Translations under genes and position numbers: made by a program
DNA from: Flavobacterium sp. LC2016-12
GTDB lineage: Bacteria; Bacteroidota; Bacteroidia; Flavobacteriales; Flavobacteriaceae
Reading direction: 5' to 3'
Assembly: GCF_015351595.1 (NCBI RefSeq)
Contig: NZ_JADKPT010000002.1
Coordinates: 462,524-526,523, forward strand
DNA length: 64,000 nucleotides
Notes under the pieces: generated by a model
Seen by the model: only the letters and a program-made list of their open reading frames with translations
Database searches by the model: none
What the model was told of the DNA's origin: nothing
Shown here: in pieces, positions 25,635 through 33,144 of the stretch
Layout of the letters: each line of letters starts with the position of its first letter
Numbering within the stretch: the stretch's first letter is position 1

Positions 25635-26630
25635 TTACTTGTTTAAAATAATTGCAGCTTCTTTCGCAAAATACGTCGAAATTAAACTTGCTCCCGCTCT
25701 TTTAATGCACATTAACTGTTCCATCATAATTTTATCATTATCCAGCCAGCCTCTTTCTGCAGCTGCCTTAATCATGGCATATTCTCCTGAAACATGAAAA
25801 ACGGTTACCGGAACATTTACGGCATTTTTTACCTCACGTACAATATCAAGATAAGCAATTCCTGGTTTTACCATTACCATATCGGCACCTTCTTCGACAT
25901 CCATAAGGGTTTCTCTAATCGCTTCGATACGATTGGCATAATCCATTTGGTATGTTTTTTTATCTTTCGGAACCACTACATCAGCTTCTCTCGGCGCACT
26001 GTCCAAAGCATCACGAAACGGACCATAAAATGCAGAAGCATATTTAGCTGAGTAACTCATGATACCCACATTATGAAATCCTGCAGCATCCAATCCTTGG
26101 CGCAAACGTAAAATACGTCCGTCCATCATGTCGCTTGGTGCTACAAAATCGGCTCCGGCTTGTGCGTGCGAAACGGCCATTTTTACTAATGCGTCGTTAG
26201 TGGCATCATTGGCAACATCGCCATTTTCGATGATTCCGTCGTGACCATAAATAGAGTAGGGATCAAGGGCAACATCTGGCATTACAACCATTTCAGGACA
26301 AGCAGCTTTAATGGCTTTAATAGCATTTTGCATTAATCCGTTTGGATTCCAGGCTTCTTTTCCGGTATTGTCTTTTAGTGATTCATCTACTTTTACATAA
26401 ATGTTGACAGCGCGAATTCCTAAAGCAAAAATTTCTTTTACTTCCTCAACGGTTAAGTCGATCGAACGACGAAAAATCCCCGGCATGGATGGAATTTCAA
26501 CTTTATAATTTTCGCCTTCTGCAATAAACATCGGAAACATAAAATCAGTTGGACTTAATGTTGTTTCGCGAACTAAACTACGGATAGATTCATTTACTCG
26601 TAGTCTTCTGCCTCTTTGTAATGGGAACAT
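25635..26630 (-). CDS. hemB: Porphobilinogen synthase (delta-aminolevulinic acid dehydratase)
   Basis: 331 residues. It joins two 5-aminolevulinate molecules into porphobilinogen. The active-site lysines are in MSYSAKYASAFYGPFRDA and MVKPGIAYLD; APSDMMDGRI is the allosteric/metal region, and DVALDPYSIYGHDG is a conserved segment (Asp/Tyr in place of the Zn cysteines, so magnesium-type metal use is likely). It is the last gene of the minus-strand haem block, 121 bases after the aldolase gene. A direct repeat lies directly upstream. Confidence 0.96.
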   Translation of the reverse strand: MFPLQRGRRLRVNESIRSLVRETTLSPTDFMFPMFIAEGENYKVEIPSMPGIFRRSIDLTVEEVKEIFALGIRAVNIYVKVDESLKDNTGKEAWNPNGLMQNAIKAIKAACPEMVVMPDVALDPYSIYGHDGIIENGDVANDATNDALVKMAVSHAQAGADFVAPSDMMDGRILRLRQGLDAAGFHNVGIMSYSAKYASAFYGPFRDALDSAPREADVVVPKDKKTYQMDYANRIEAIRETLMDVEEGADMVMVKPGIAYLDIVREVKNAVNVPVTVFHVSGEYAMIKAAAERGWLDNDKIMMEQLMCIKRAGASLISTYFAKEAAIILNK

Positions 26631-26635
26631 AACTA

Positions 26636-26673
26636 TTTTAGATTTTTGATTGCTGATTTTAGATTTTTGATTG
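26636..26673. repeat. 17-bp direct repeat upstream of hemB
   Basis: TTTTAGATTTTTGATTG occurs at 26636-26652 and 26657-26673, start-to-start 21 bases, 6 bases before the hemB start. Similar GATTTTAGATT words occur at 15614-15632 and 27655-27685, so this may be spacer text rather than an operator. Confidence 0.5.
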
Positions 26674-26751
26674 TGGGTATTCAGATATTAGAAATCACAG
26701 ATCTTAATCCTTAATTGACAATCCAATTTATTAGAATTTTAATGTTTTATT

Positions 26752-27651
26752 TTATGTAATTGAAGCGGTGTAAATCGCTTTTATGGTTTTATCAAGTTTT
26801 TGGTTAAATTCATCATCAGATTGGCCAGCAGAAAGACCTTCGGAAAGTGCTCTTGAAAAACTGGCAATCAATCCGTGGTTTTGCGTCAGTTTCGCATTGG
26901 CTTCTTCTTCTGAATATCCTCCGGACAATGCTACAACACGCACAACATGTGGATCTGACATTAATTCTTTATAAAAATTATTCACATTCGGAATAGACAA
27001 TTTCAGCATCACTTTAACCTCTTTATCCAATAAACTAAGCTGTTTCTTAATTTCTTCTTTCAGAATTTCTTCTGATTTTTCTTTATCAGCACTGTAAATA
27101 TCAACTTCAGGCTCAATAATCGGAACAAGTCCTTTTTGAAAGATTTGTAAACCAACTTCAAATTGCTGTTCAACAACTTCACGAATTCCTTCAGCATTTG
27201 CTTCTTTGATAACAGAGCGCATTTTAGTTCCAAAAACATTTTTTTCTACAGCTCTATCTAGTAATTCATCTAAATTGGAAATAGGTTTCATCAACTGTAC
27301 ACCATTGGCAAGATCAGCAAGTCCTTTGTCTACTTTTAAAAACGGAACGATGTTTTTCTTTTCCCATAAATAATCGGCAGTCCATTGTCCGTCGATTTTG
27401 CGATCCATAGTGTTTTCAAACAAAATAGCTCCCAGAATATATTCGCTTTTAAAAGCAGGACTCTTAATTATTCGGGTTCTCATTTCATGTACAAGAGTGT
27501 ACATTTCTTCTTCATTGGTGTAACTGTTTTCCAAAACGCCGTATTGCGCAAGTGCTTTTGGTGTACTTCCGCCACTTTGGTCTAAAGCGGCAATAAATCC
27601 TTGACCGGAATGCATGCGATCTAATTGTGCAATGTTCATTTCTCTTTCCAT
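26752..27651 (-). CDS. Class I fructose-bisphosphate aldolase
   Basis: 299 residues. The N-terminus ([25 protein letters not shown]) and the segments [30 protein letters not shown] and [17 protein letters not shown] are those of the bacterial class I aldolase that forms a Schiff base with fructose 1,6-bisphosphate in glycolysis and gluconeogenesis. An alternative start at 27639 would remove four residues. It lies between hemF and hemB on the same strand but is functionally unrelated; both flanking spacers are about 90-120 bases with GATTTTAGATT-type words. Confidence 0.93.
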   Translation of the reverse strand: MEREMNIAQLDRMHSGQGFIAALDQSGGSTPKALAQYGVLENSYTNEEEMYTLVHEMRTRIIKSPAFKSEYILGAILFENTMDRKIDGQWTADYLWEKKNIVPFLKVDKGLADLANGVQLMKPISNLDELLDRAVEKNVFGTKMRSVIKEANAEGIREVVEQQFEVGLQIFQKGLVPIIEPEVDIYSADKEKSEEILKEEIKKQLSLLDKEVKVMLKLSIPNVNNFYKELMSDPHVVRVVALSGGYSEEEANAKLTQNHGLIASFSRALSEGLSAGQSDDEFNQKLDKTIKAIYTASIT

Positions 27652-27740
27652 AATATTTTAGATTTTAGATTGAAGATTTTAGAGTAAATTACAATTTAAA
27701 TTTATGATTACAAAGAAGTTAAATGAATATTGGGTTCAAT

Positions 27741-28646
27741 TTATGAGATCCATTCACGAGGATTTTCCAATACTTTCACTAATTTTTCTTCTTCACTTCC
27801 TGCTTCTGCATGATGATCGTAAACCCATTGTACATGCGGAGGCAGACTCATTAAAATACTTTCAATTCTTCCGTTGGTTCTTAAACCGAATAAAGTGCCT
27901 TTGTCATGAACCAAATTGAATTCGACATAACGGCCACGACGGATTTCCTGCCACTTTCTGTTTTCAGAAGTATATTCTAAATTCTTTCTTTTCTCCACAA
28001 TTGGAACATAAGCTTCTAAGAAACTATTCCCAACTTCAGATACGAAATTGAACCAATCTTCCATCGACATTTGCTCATTTGCTTTGCAATAATCAAAGAA
28101 CAAACCGCCAATTCCGCGGGCTTCGTTTCTGTGAGCATTCCAAAAATAAGCGTCACATTGTTTTTTATATTTTGGATAAAACTCCGGATTGTGTTTGTCA
28201 CAAGCGGTTTTACACGTTTGATGAAAATGCGTTGCATCTTCTTCAAACAAATAATAAGGCGTTAAATCCTGTCCTCCTCCAAACCATTGTTCTATCACTT
28301 TTCCATGTTCATCGTACATTTCAAAATAACGCCAGTTTGCGTGAACGGTTGGTGTCATTGGGTTTTTTGGATGTAAAACCAAACTTAATCCGCAGGCAAA
28401 AAAATCAGCTTCGCCTACGCCAAACATTTTTTGCATCGTTTCAGGAAGTTTTCCGTGAACGGCCGAAATGTTTACACCGCCTTTTTCGAAAACATTTCCG
28501 TTTTCAATAACGCGCGTTCTTCCACCGCCGCCTTCTGGGCGTTTCCAAAGATCTTCACGGAATTTTGCTGTTCCGTCAACAGCTTCTAATCCGGCACAGA
28601 TTTGATCTTGTAGATTTTGTATGTATGCGTAAAATTTATCTTTCAT
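27741..28646 (-). CDS. hemF: Oxygen-dependent coproporphyrinogen III oxidase
   Basis: 301 residues from the ATG at 28646. It converts coproporphyrinogen III to protoporphyrinogen IX with molecular oxygen. Family segments are WKRPEGGGGRTRVIENG, FEKGGVNISAVHG, ACGLSLVLHPKNPMTPTVHANWRYF, GGGQDLTPYYLFEEDA, RGIGGLFFDY and FNLVHDKGTLFGLRTNGR. The start overlaps the end of the acetyltransferase gene by 11 bases, indicating translational coupling. Using HemF suggests aerobic haem synthesis. Confidence 0.96.
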   Translation of the reverse strand: MKDKFYAYIQNLQDQICAGLEAVDGTAKFREDLWKRPEGGGGRTRVIENGNVFEKGGVNISAVHGKLPETMQKMFGVGEADFFACGLSLVLHPKNPMTPTVHANWRYFEMYDEHGKVIEQWFGGGQDLTPYYLFEEDATHFHQTCKTACDKHNPEFYPKYKKQCDAYFWNAHRNEARGIGGLFFDYCKANEQMSMEDWFNFVSEVGNSFLEAYVPIVEKRKNLEYTSENRKWQEIRRGRYVEFNLVHDKGTLFGLRTNGRIESILMSLPPHVQWVYDHHAEAGSEEEKLVKVLENPREWIS

Positions 28647-29187
28647 GAGTATTATATTCTGATTTAAGCAATCCGAAATAAAGAGTGTTCTGCAATTCGC
28701 CATCACCATTTCTAAATTCGTCTCGTAAAATTCCTTCTTGTTTGAAATTGTGTTTTAATGCAACGCGCTGGCTTGCAAAGTTAATTTCTTGTGTACAGAT
28801 GAAAACTTTGTTCATTTTCAATTCGTTGAAACAAAAATCAAGTGCAGCTGAAACCATTTTTGATGTAATTCCTTTTCCCTGAAAATCTTCATCAGTAAAA
28901 TAACCTAATTCACATTTTGAAATGCGATAATCAATAGTTTTTACGCATAAATAACCAATTAAGTCATTGGTTTTAATATCTCTTGCGAAAAAATAAAAGC
29001 CTTCATTGTTTTTTTCTTTTTCAAGATTGACGGCCATAAAACCTTCTGCTTTCTTTAAAGAATCAGAATTGGCAAGCGTTACAGGAAAAGTTTTGTAAAT
29101 GTGATTTTTATTTTTATCGACTAGCGTGAAAAATTCTTCAGCAGTAACATTTTTAATTCGATCTATTTTCCAATCTGTAAAACTCAT
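28636..29187 (-). CDS. RimJ/RimL-type GNAT acetyltransferase
   Basis: 183 residues. The GNAT fold is visible: an N-terminal VTAEEFFTLVDKNKNHI, FFARDIKTNDLIGYLCVKTID, then ELGYFTDEDFQGKGITSKMVSAAL as acetyl-CoA motif A, and INFASQRVALKHNFKQEGILRDEF as the RimJ/RimL C-terminal signature. These enzymes acetylate N-terminal or small-molecule amines; no substrate is predictable. It is 2 bases downstream of the unknown 125-residue gene and overlaps hemF by 11 bases, so it is cotranscribed with the haem genes, although no haem role is known. Confidence 0.88.
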   Translation of the reverse strand: MSFTDWKIDRIKNVTAEEFFTLVDKNKNHIYKTFPVTLANSDSLKKAEGFMAVNLEKEKNNEGFYFFARDIKTNDLIGYLCVKTIDYRISKCELGYFTDEDFQGKGITSKMVSAALDFCFNELKMNKVFICTQEINFASQRVALKHNFKQEGILRDEFRNGDGELQNTLYFGLLKSEYNTHER

Positions 29188-29189
29188 GT

Positions 29190-29567
29190 TTACTTGTTTT
29201 TAGCGGATGTGATTTTGGCATTTATTCCAAAGGAGAAAACCTTGCTTTCTCTCTGGATGTATTGGTAAATAGCAAGTGCTTTACCTAAGAAATCAAATTG
29301 TTTTTCTTGAGATAAATGAATCAAAATATCAGCAAATTTCTCTTGTTGATTCCAATCTAGATGGCATCTCTGAAGCAGAATAATTAATTCTTCTTCCGGT
29401 ATTTCAATTGTTCGTTCTAAACTTAAACCAAAACTCTTCAGTTGCTCATCTACCAGGCTAATATCTTCAGCGTTCCAAAACCTTGGCACAAAAATAAGTG
29501 CGTGTAAAGTTCGGAGCGTATTTTCTATTCTGATACTTTCTTCGTCTCTAAGGCCTTTGTTGAGCAT
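29190..29567 (-). CDS. Unknown protein in the haem operon
   Basis: 125 residues from the ATG at 29567. An in-frame TTG at 29597 is rejected because it lies inside the REP palindrome and would make the repeat coding. The protein is mostly helical, acidic-basic mixed, with no signal sequence or membrane segment: RDEESIRIENTLRTLHALIF, then FVPRFWNAEDISLVDEQLKSF and LLQRCHLDWNQQEKFADILI. No family recognised. It is spaced 2 bases from the acetyltransferase and sits between that gene and the RAYT element, so its original neighbour was probably hemE. Confidence 0.72.
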   Translation of the reverse strand: MLNKGLRDEESIRIENTLRTLHALIFVPRFWNAEDISLVDEQLKSFGLSLERTIEIPEEELIILLQRCHLDWNQQEKFADILIHLSQEKQFDFLGKALAIYQYIQRESKVFSFGINAKITSAKNK

Positions 29568-29581
29568 TTTGTTTTGCGTTT

Positions 29582-29609
29582 CCTGCAAGGTTTCCAAAAC
29601 CTTGTAGGT
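29582..29609. repeat. REP palindrome 1
   Basis: CCTGCAAGGTTTCCAAAACC followed by TTGTAGGT; an imperfect palindrome. It overlaps the upstream in-frame TTG of the unknown 125-residue gene. It has the same orientation as copy 3 and is inverted relative to copies 2 and 4. Confidence 0.85.
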
Positions 29610-29660
29610 ATTTAATTGTTTGCGTAATCTATTTAAATTTTTTGATTGTCTCCAGATAGA

Positions 29661-29688
29661 CCTACAAGGTTTTTGGGAACCTTGCGGG
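29661..29688. repeat. REP palindrome 2
   Basis: CCTACAAGGTTTTTGGGAACC followed by TTGCGGG; the most diverged of the four copies. It forms an inverted pair with copy 1 across 51 bases and lies 10 bases from the transposase stop codon. Confidence 0.8.
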
Positions 29689-29698
29689 ATGAAACGTA

Positions 29699-30250
29699 CT
29701 ACTCAAAAGTATAAGTTTCATTTAAAAAATCATTCTTTTGATTATGGCAAAATATGAAGTTTTCAAAATCTCCAAATAATTCTAAAACTTCATTTCGTTC
29801 TATTTTTGTCTCTTTATCAGATGTAAAAGCTTGATAAGATGAAAATCTAAAATCTTTAAAATTTATATCAAAATGATGTTTAGGATTCAGATGAATATAA
29901 ATAATCAAATGCTTTAAATAGTTTTCGTTTTTTAATTGTATTCTTTTAAAATGCTTCTCGAACAAACTTCCCGTTCTGTTAGTTTGCTTATTAAATGCTT
30001 TTGCATAAGAATTGTATAGGTTTGAGAATGCCTGAGTAACCTCTTTCTCTTCTGAATTCAATCGAATGACGAAATGAAAATGATTATTCATCAGACAATA
30101 TGCAAAGACTGAAACCTTATCGGATAAATATTTTGAGAACTGTTTTAGGAAATAAATTTTATTATTTTCATTTTCAAAAATATTTACTCCGTTAATTCCA
30201 CGGTTATAAATATGGTAATAATAATCTTTTTCTAATACCTCCAACTTCAT
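29699..30250 (-). CDS. REP-associated tyrosine transposase (Y1 family)
   Basis: 183 residues. The HUH metal-binding motif is HFH in CLMNNHFHFVIRLNSEE and the catalytic Tyr is in IIYIHLNPKHH. The N-terminal YYYHIYNRGINGVNIFENEN and the GSLFEKHFKRIQLKNENYLKHL segment are typical of the single-strand transposases of the IS200/RAYT type. It appears intact. Flanking REP pairs and the lack of IS ends support a RAYT rather than an IS200 element. RAYTs are thought to spread or maintain REP sequences. It runs in the same direction as the hem genes around it. Confidence 0.92.
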   Translation of the reverse strand: MKLEVLEKDYYYHIYNRGINGVNIFENENNKIYFLKQFSKYLSDKVSVFAYCLMNNHFHFVIRLNSEEKEVTQAFSNLYNSYAKAFNKQTNRTGSLFEKHFKRIQLKNENYLKHLIIYIHLNPKHHFDINFKDFRFSSYQAFTSDKETKIERNEVLELFGDFENFIFCHNQKNDFLNETYTFE

Positions 30251-30272
30251 TTATTATCTTTTTTTTTCTCAT

Positions 30273-30300
30273 CCTGCAAGGTTTTCAAAACCTTGTAGGT
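30273..30300. repeat. REP palindrome 3
   Basis: CCTGCAAGGTTTTCAAAACC followed by TTGTAGGT, a nearly perfect palindrome, 22 bases upstream of the transposase start. Confidence 0.88.
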
Positions 30301-30330
30301 CTGCTAATTTATAACGTTGCCTATTTTATA

Positions 30331-30357
30331 CCTACAAGGTTTTGGAAACCTTGCAGG
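30331..30357. repeat. REP palindrome 4
   Basis: CCTACAAGGTTTTGGAAACC followed by TTGCAGG; inverted relative to copy 3 across 30 bases. It lies 19 bases from the hemE stop codon. Confidence 0.85.
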
Positions 30358-30376
30358 AAAGCCAATCGAGACTATA

Positions 30377-31402
30377 CTATTGCCCATATTCCTTAACCGC
30401 GTCAATAAACGCTTTCGCGTGATCAACAGGAATATTTGGTAAAATTCCGTGACCTAAATTTACGATATATTTATCTTTTCCGAATTCGTCGATCATTTCG
30501 TGAACCATTTTCTTAATCGTCGGAATTGGAGAAAGCAATCGTGACGGATCAAAATTTCCTTGTAAAGTAATGTTTCCACCAGACAAGTAACGTGCATTTC
30601 TAGCCGAACAAGTCCAGTCTACACCCAATGCCGAAGCTCTACTTTTACCCATTTCGCCAAGAGCAAACCAACATCCTTTTCCGAAAACAATAACCGGCGC
30701 GTGATCAGCCAAAGCTTCAACGATTTGGTTGATGTATTTCCATGAAAATTCCTGATAATCAACCGGAGAAAGCATTCCTCCCCAAGAATCAAAAATCTGA
30801 ACGGCATCAACTCCCGCTTTTACTTTTTCTTTTAAGTATAGAATAGTTGTATCTGTAATTTTTTGTAATAAAGTATGTGCTGCAGCAGGGTTTGAAAAGC
30901 AGAAACCTTTTGCAGTATCAAAGCTTTTAGAGCCTTTTCCTTCAACAGCATAACAGAAAATTGTCCAAGGTGAACCAGCGAAGCCAATTAATGGCACTTC
31001 GTCGTTCAGCATTTCTTTAGTTAATTTAATGGCATCCATTACATAACCTAAACTTTCCTGAATGTCCGGAACATAAACTCTGTGAACATCAGCCAATGAA
31101 CGAATTGGATTGGGTAAAAAGGGACCGAAATTTTCTTTCATTAAAACTTCAATTCCCATTGCTTGAGGTACAACCAAAATATCCGAAAATAAAATCGCTG
31201 CATCCGGTGCAATTCTGCGAATTGGCTGAACCGTAATTTCTGCAGCTAATTCCGGAGTCTGACAACGGGTAAAGAAATCATATTTATCACGCAAAGCGAT
31301 GAATTCTGGTAAATATCTTCCGGCTTGACGCATCATCCATACAGGCGGGCGTTGAACAGTTTCTCCTTTTAATGCTTTTAAAAATAGGTCGTTTTTTAAC
31401 AT
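30377..31402 (-). CDS. hemE: Uroporphyrinogen decarboxylase
   Basis: 341 residues from the ATG at 31402; 12 extra in-frame codons upstream come from spacer text. It removes four carboxyl groups from uroporphyrinogen III to give coproporphyrinogen III. Signature segments are [17 protein letters not shown] at residues 19-35, the catalytic Asp in [46 protein letters not shown] and the closing [14 protein letters not shown]. It lies 48 bases after hemD and is followed by the RAYT element, which probably disrupts or reshapes the original operon. Confidence 0.97.
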   Translation of the reverse strand: MLKNDLFLKALKGETVQRPPVWMMRQAGRYLPEFIALRDKYDFFTRCQTPELAAEITVQPIRRIAPDAAILFSDILVVPQAMGIEVLMKENFGPFLPNPIRSLADVHRVYVPDIQESLGYVMDAIKLTKEMLNDEVPLIGFAGSPWTIFCYAVEGKGSKSFDTAKGFCFSNPAAAHTLLQKITDTTILYLKEKVKAGVDAVQIFDSWGGMLSPVDYQEFSWKYINQIVEALADHAPVIVFGKGCWFALGEMGKSRASALGVDWTCSARNARYLSGGNITLQGNFDPSRLLSPIPTIKKMVHEMIDEFGKDKYIVNLGHGILPNIPVDHAKAFIDAVKEYGQ

Positions 31403-31450
31403 GTTTTTTATTTTAGGTGCAAAGTCACAAAGGGACAAAGTTGCAAAGGT

Positions 31451-32116
31451 TTATTTATATTCTTCAATTACGTCTTCAATCACATCTTCGACCGTTGGCT
31501 GATCTGCAATGATGATGTTTTTGGTAATTTTATGTAAAGCGTCTGCAGTAGTTTCTCCAATGCAAAAGCAGGTTTCTTTTTTGATGGTGTTGTCTTTCAA
31601 ATAACTTTCAACACCAGACGGACTGAAAAATAAGATCGCGTCAACGGCTGTTTTTATTTTCTGAGGCGTTAATGATGTATCGTAAACCTGAATTTCATTG
31701 AATTTTACTTCAGCGTCTTTTAAAGCTTTTGGTAACGTTTCTCTTCGAAGATTTCCGCTGAAAAAAATAAAGCTTTCAGAACGATAAATCAAAGTGATAA
31801 TTTCAGATAAATCTGAAGCGTAACCAGTGTAAGCCACCACATTAAAACCACTTTCAGATAAAAGAATCTTAGTTTTTAAACCAACGCAAAAAACGTTTTT
31901 ACTTTTGAGTTCTTCCGCTTTTGGATGTGATAAAATACTGTGAACGGCATTTTGACTGGTGAAAATTAGATTTTCGTTGAGGTCTTTTAGTTCGAAAGAT
32001 TTATTTTGAGTTTGAATGAAATCGGTATCAATAACTTCTAAACCAGCATTTGTTAACGCTTGTTTTTGTTCGCCCGATAGCTTTTTTGTGGATAATATCT
32101 GAATTGATTTTGCCAT
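31451..32116 (-). CDS. hemD: Uroporphyrinogen-III synthase
   Basis: 221 residues. It closes and inverts ring D of hydroxymethylbilane. Sequence conservation in this family is low; visible features are IQILSTKKLSGEQ at the start, FTSQNAVHSIL, FCVGLKTKILLSESGF, the central LIYRSESFIFFSGNLRRETLP and LFFSPSGVESYL with CFCIGETTADALHK near the end. Its stop and start context fit: it starts at the last base of hemC (1-base overlap) and precedes hemE by 48 bases, which strongly supports the call. Confidence 0.93.
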   Translation of the reverse strand: MAKSIQILSTKKLSGEQKQALTNAGLEVIDTDFIQTQNKSFELKDLNENLIFTSQNAVHSILSHPKAEELKSKNVFCVGLKTKILLSESGFNVVAYTGYASDLSEIITLIYRSESFIFFSGNLRRETLPKALKDAEVKFNEIQVYDTSLTPQKIKTAVDAILFFSPSGVESYLKDNTIKKETCFCIGETTADALHKITKNIIIADQPTVEDVIEDVIEEYK

Positions 32117-33039
32117 TATTTTTTTAAAGATTCTTTAATAGATTGCATCAATTCCGTTCCGCCATTGTTTAGAATTTCCTGTGCGGCGAAGAATCCTAGT
32201 TTTTTCCATTCTGAAATATCGACCGTTTTGTCGACTTCCAGTTTTTGTTTTCCATCAACAGAAAGCAAAACGCCCTGAAAATGTAAAGTGTCTTCGTCTT
32301 CATTATAAGTGACCAAAGCACCAATTGGAGCAGTACAACCACCTTCCAGCGTTCTTAAAAACTGACGTTCGATATACGTACAGATCTCCGTTTCAATATG
32401 ATTTAACTGCGAAAGCGCATCTAAAGTATAATTGTCATTTTCCATTGCCACAACAAGCATCGCTCCTTGCGCCGGTGCCGGAATCATCCAATCTAAATTG
32501 ATATAATTTTCTGGTTTTATGTTAATGCGCTCCAAACCTGCAGCAGCAAAAACAGCTCCATCCCAGTTATTGTCTTGTAGTTTTTGCATACGTGTGTTTA
32601 CGTTTCCGCGTAAATCAACCACCGTATGGTTAGGATATTTATTGAGCCATAAGGCCTGACGACGCAAGCTTCCGGTTGCTATTGTACTTGGTTTCTCAAA
32701 ATCCGGATTTCCTTTATGTACTAAAATGTCTAAAACATTGGCTCTTTCTAAAACCGCAGCCTGAACAATTCCTTGTGGTAATGCCGTTGGAACATCTTTC
32801 ATAGAATGAACTGCAATATCGCAATCGCCGTTAATCATGGCAACATCAAGGGTTTTGGTAAAAATTCCTGTAATGCCAAGTTCGTAAAGCGGTTTGTCCA
32901 AAATAATATCACCTGTAGATTTTACCGCAACAATCTCGGTTTTATAACCCAAATCGTTTAGTTTTTTCTCGACAGTATGTGCTTGCCAAAGTGCCAATTC
33001 GCTATCGCGAGTCCCTATTCTGATTATTTTTTCAGCCAT
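32116..33039 (-). CDS. hemC: Hydroxymethylbilane synthase (porphobilinogen deaminase)
   Basis: 307 residues. It polymerises four porphobilinogens. Conserved motifs are IRIGTRDSELALWQA at the N-terminus, AVHSMKDVPT, GTGSLRRQA-like ATGSLRRQALW, VDLRGNVNTRMQKL and the dipyrromethane cofactor Cys235 in LEGGCTAPIGA. Length is normal. It overlaps hemD by one base. Upstream, a perfect 26-bp inverted repeat separates it from hemA. Confidence 0.97.
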   Translation of the reverse strand: MAEKIIRIGTRDSELALWQAHTVEKKLNDLGYKTEIVAVKSTGDIILDKPLYELGITGIFTKTLDVAMINGDCDIAVHSMKDVPTALPQGIVQAAVLERANVLDILVHKGNPDFEKPSTIATGSLRRQALWLNKYPNHTVVDLRGNVNTRMQKLQDNNWDGAVFAAAGLERINIKPENYINLDWMIPAPAQGAMLVVAMENDNYTLDALSQLNHIETEICTYIERQFLRTLEGGCTAPIGALVTYNEDEDTLHFQGVLLSVDGKQKLEVDKTVDISEWKKLGFFAAQEILNNGGTELMQSIKESLKK

Positions 33040-33049
33040 GTTTTAATTT

Positions 33050-33137
33050 TTTTCCACCATATAAGTCATATAAGTAAATTTAAGCATTGCGTAAATAACT
33101 ATATTAAATGAACTTATATGACTTATATGGTGGAAAA
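33050..33137. repeat. Perfect 26-bp inverted repeat between hemC and hemA
   Basis: The 26 bases at 33050-33075 (TTTTCCACCATATAAGTCAT and 6 more) are exactly inverted at 33112-33137, with a 36-base loop. Each arm contains a near-tandem ATATAAGT repeat. It lies between hemA (stop side, 8 bases) and hemC (start side, 11 bases) on one transcribed strand, so the hem operon RNA would carry this large hairpin just before the hemC start. Confidence 0.9.
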
Positions 33138-33144
33138 TTATGTT

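Larger units (their letters stand above)
29582..30357. mobile_element. REP/RAYT element inserted in the haem operon
   Basis: A Y1-transposase gene (29699-30250) is flanked on each side by a pair of inverted copies of a 27-28-bp palindromic repeat (core CCTGCAAGGTTTTCAAAACC then TTGTAGG). The outermost copies define 29582-30357. This symmetric layout, REP pair - transposase - REP pair, is that of REP-associated tyrosine transposases. It separates hemE from the downstream hem operon genes. No target duplication was looked for by computation. Confidence 0.85.

Noticed and set aside
28079..28510. 143-codon plus-strand open frame inside hemF
   Set aside because: Antisense to a clear hemF; composition follows the complementary hemF codons and there is no start or family signal.
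29568..29597. Longer start of the unknown haem-operon gene (TTG at 29597)
   Set aside because: The added codons are the REP palindrome itself, so the extension is unlikely to be a conserved coding sequence.
29699..30250. IS200/IS605 insertion sequence
   Set aside because: No TnpB, no IS200-type ends; the flanking inverted palindrome pairs match a REP-associated transposase better.
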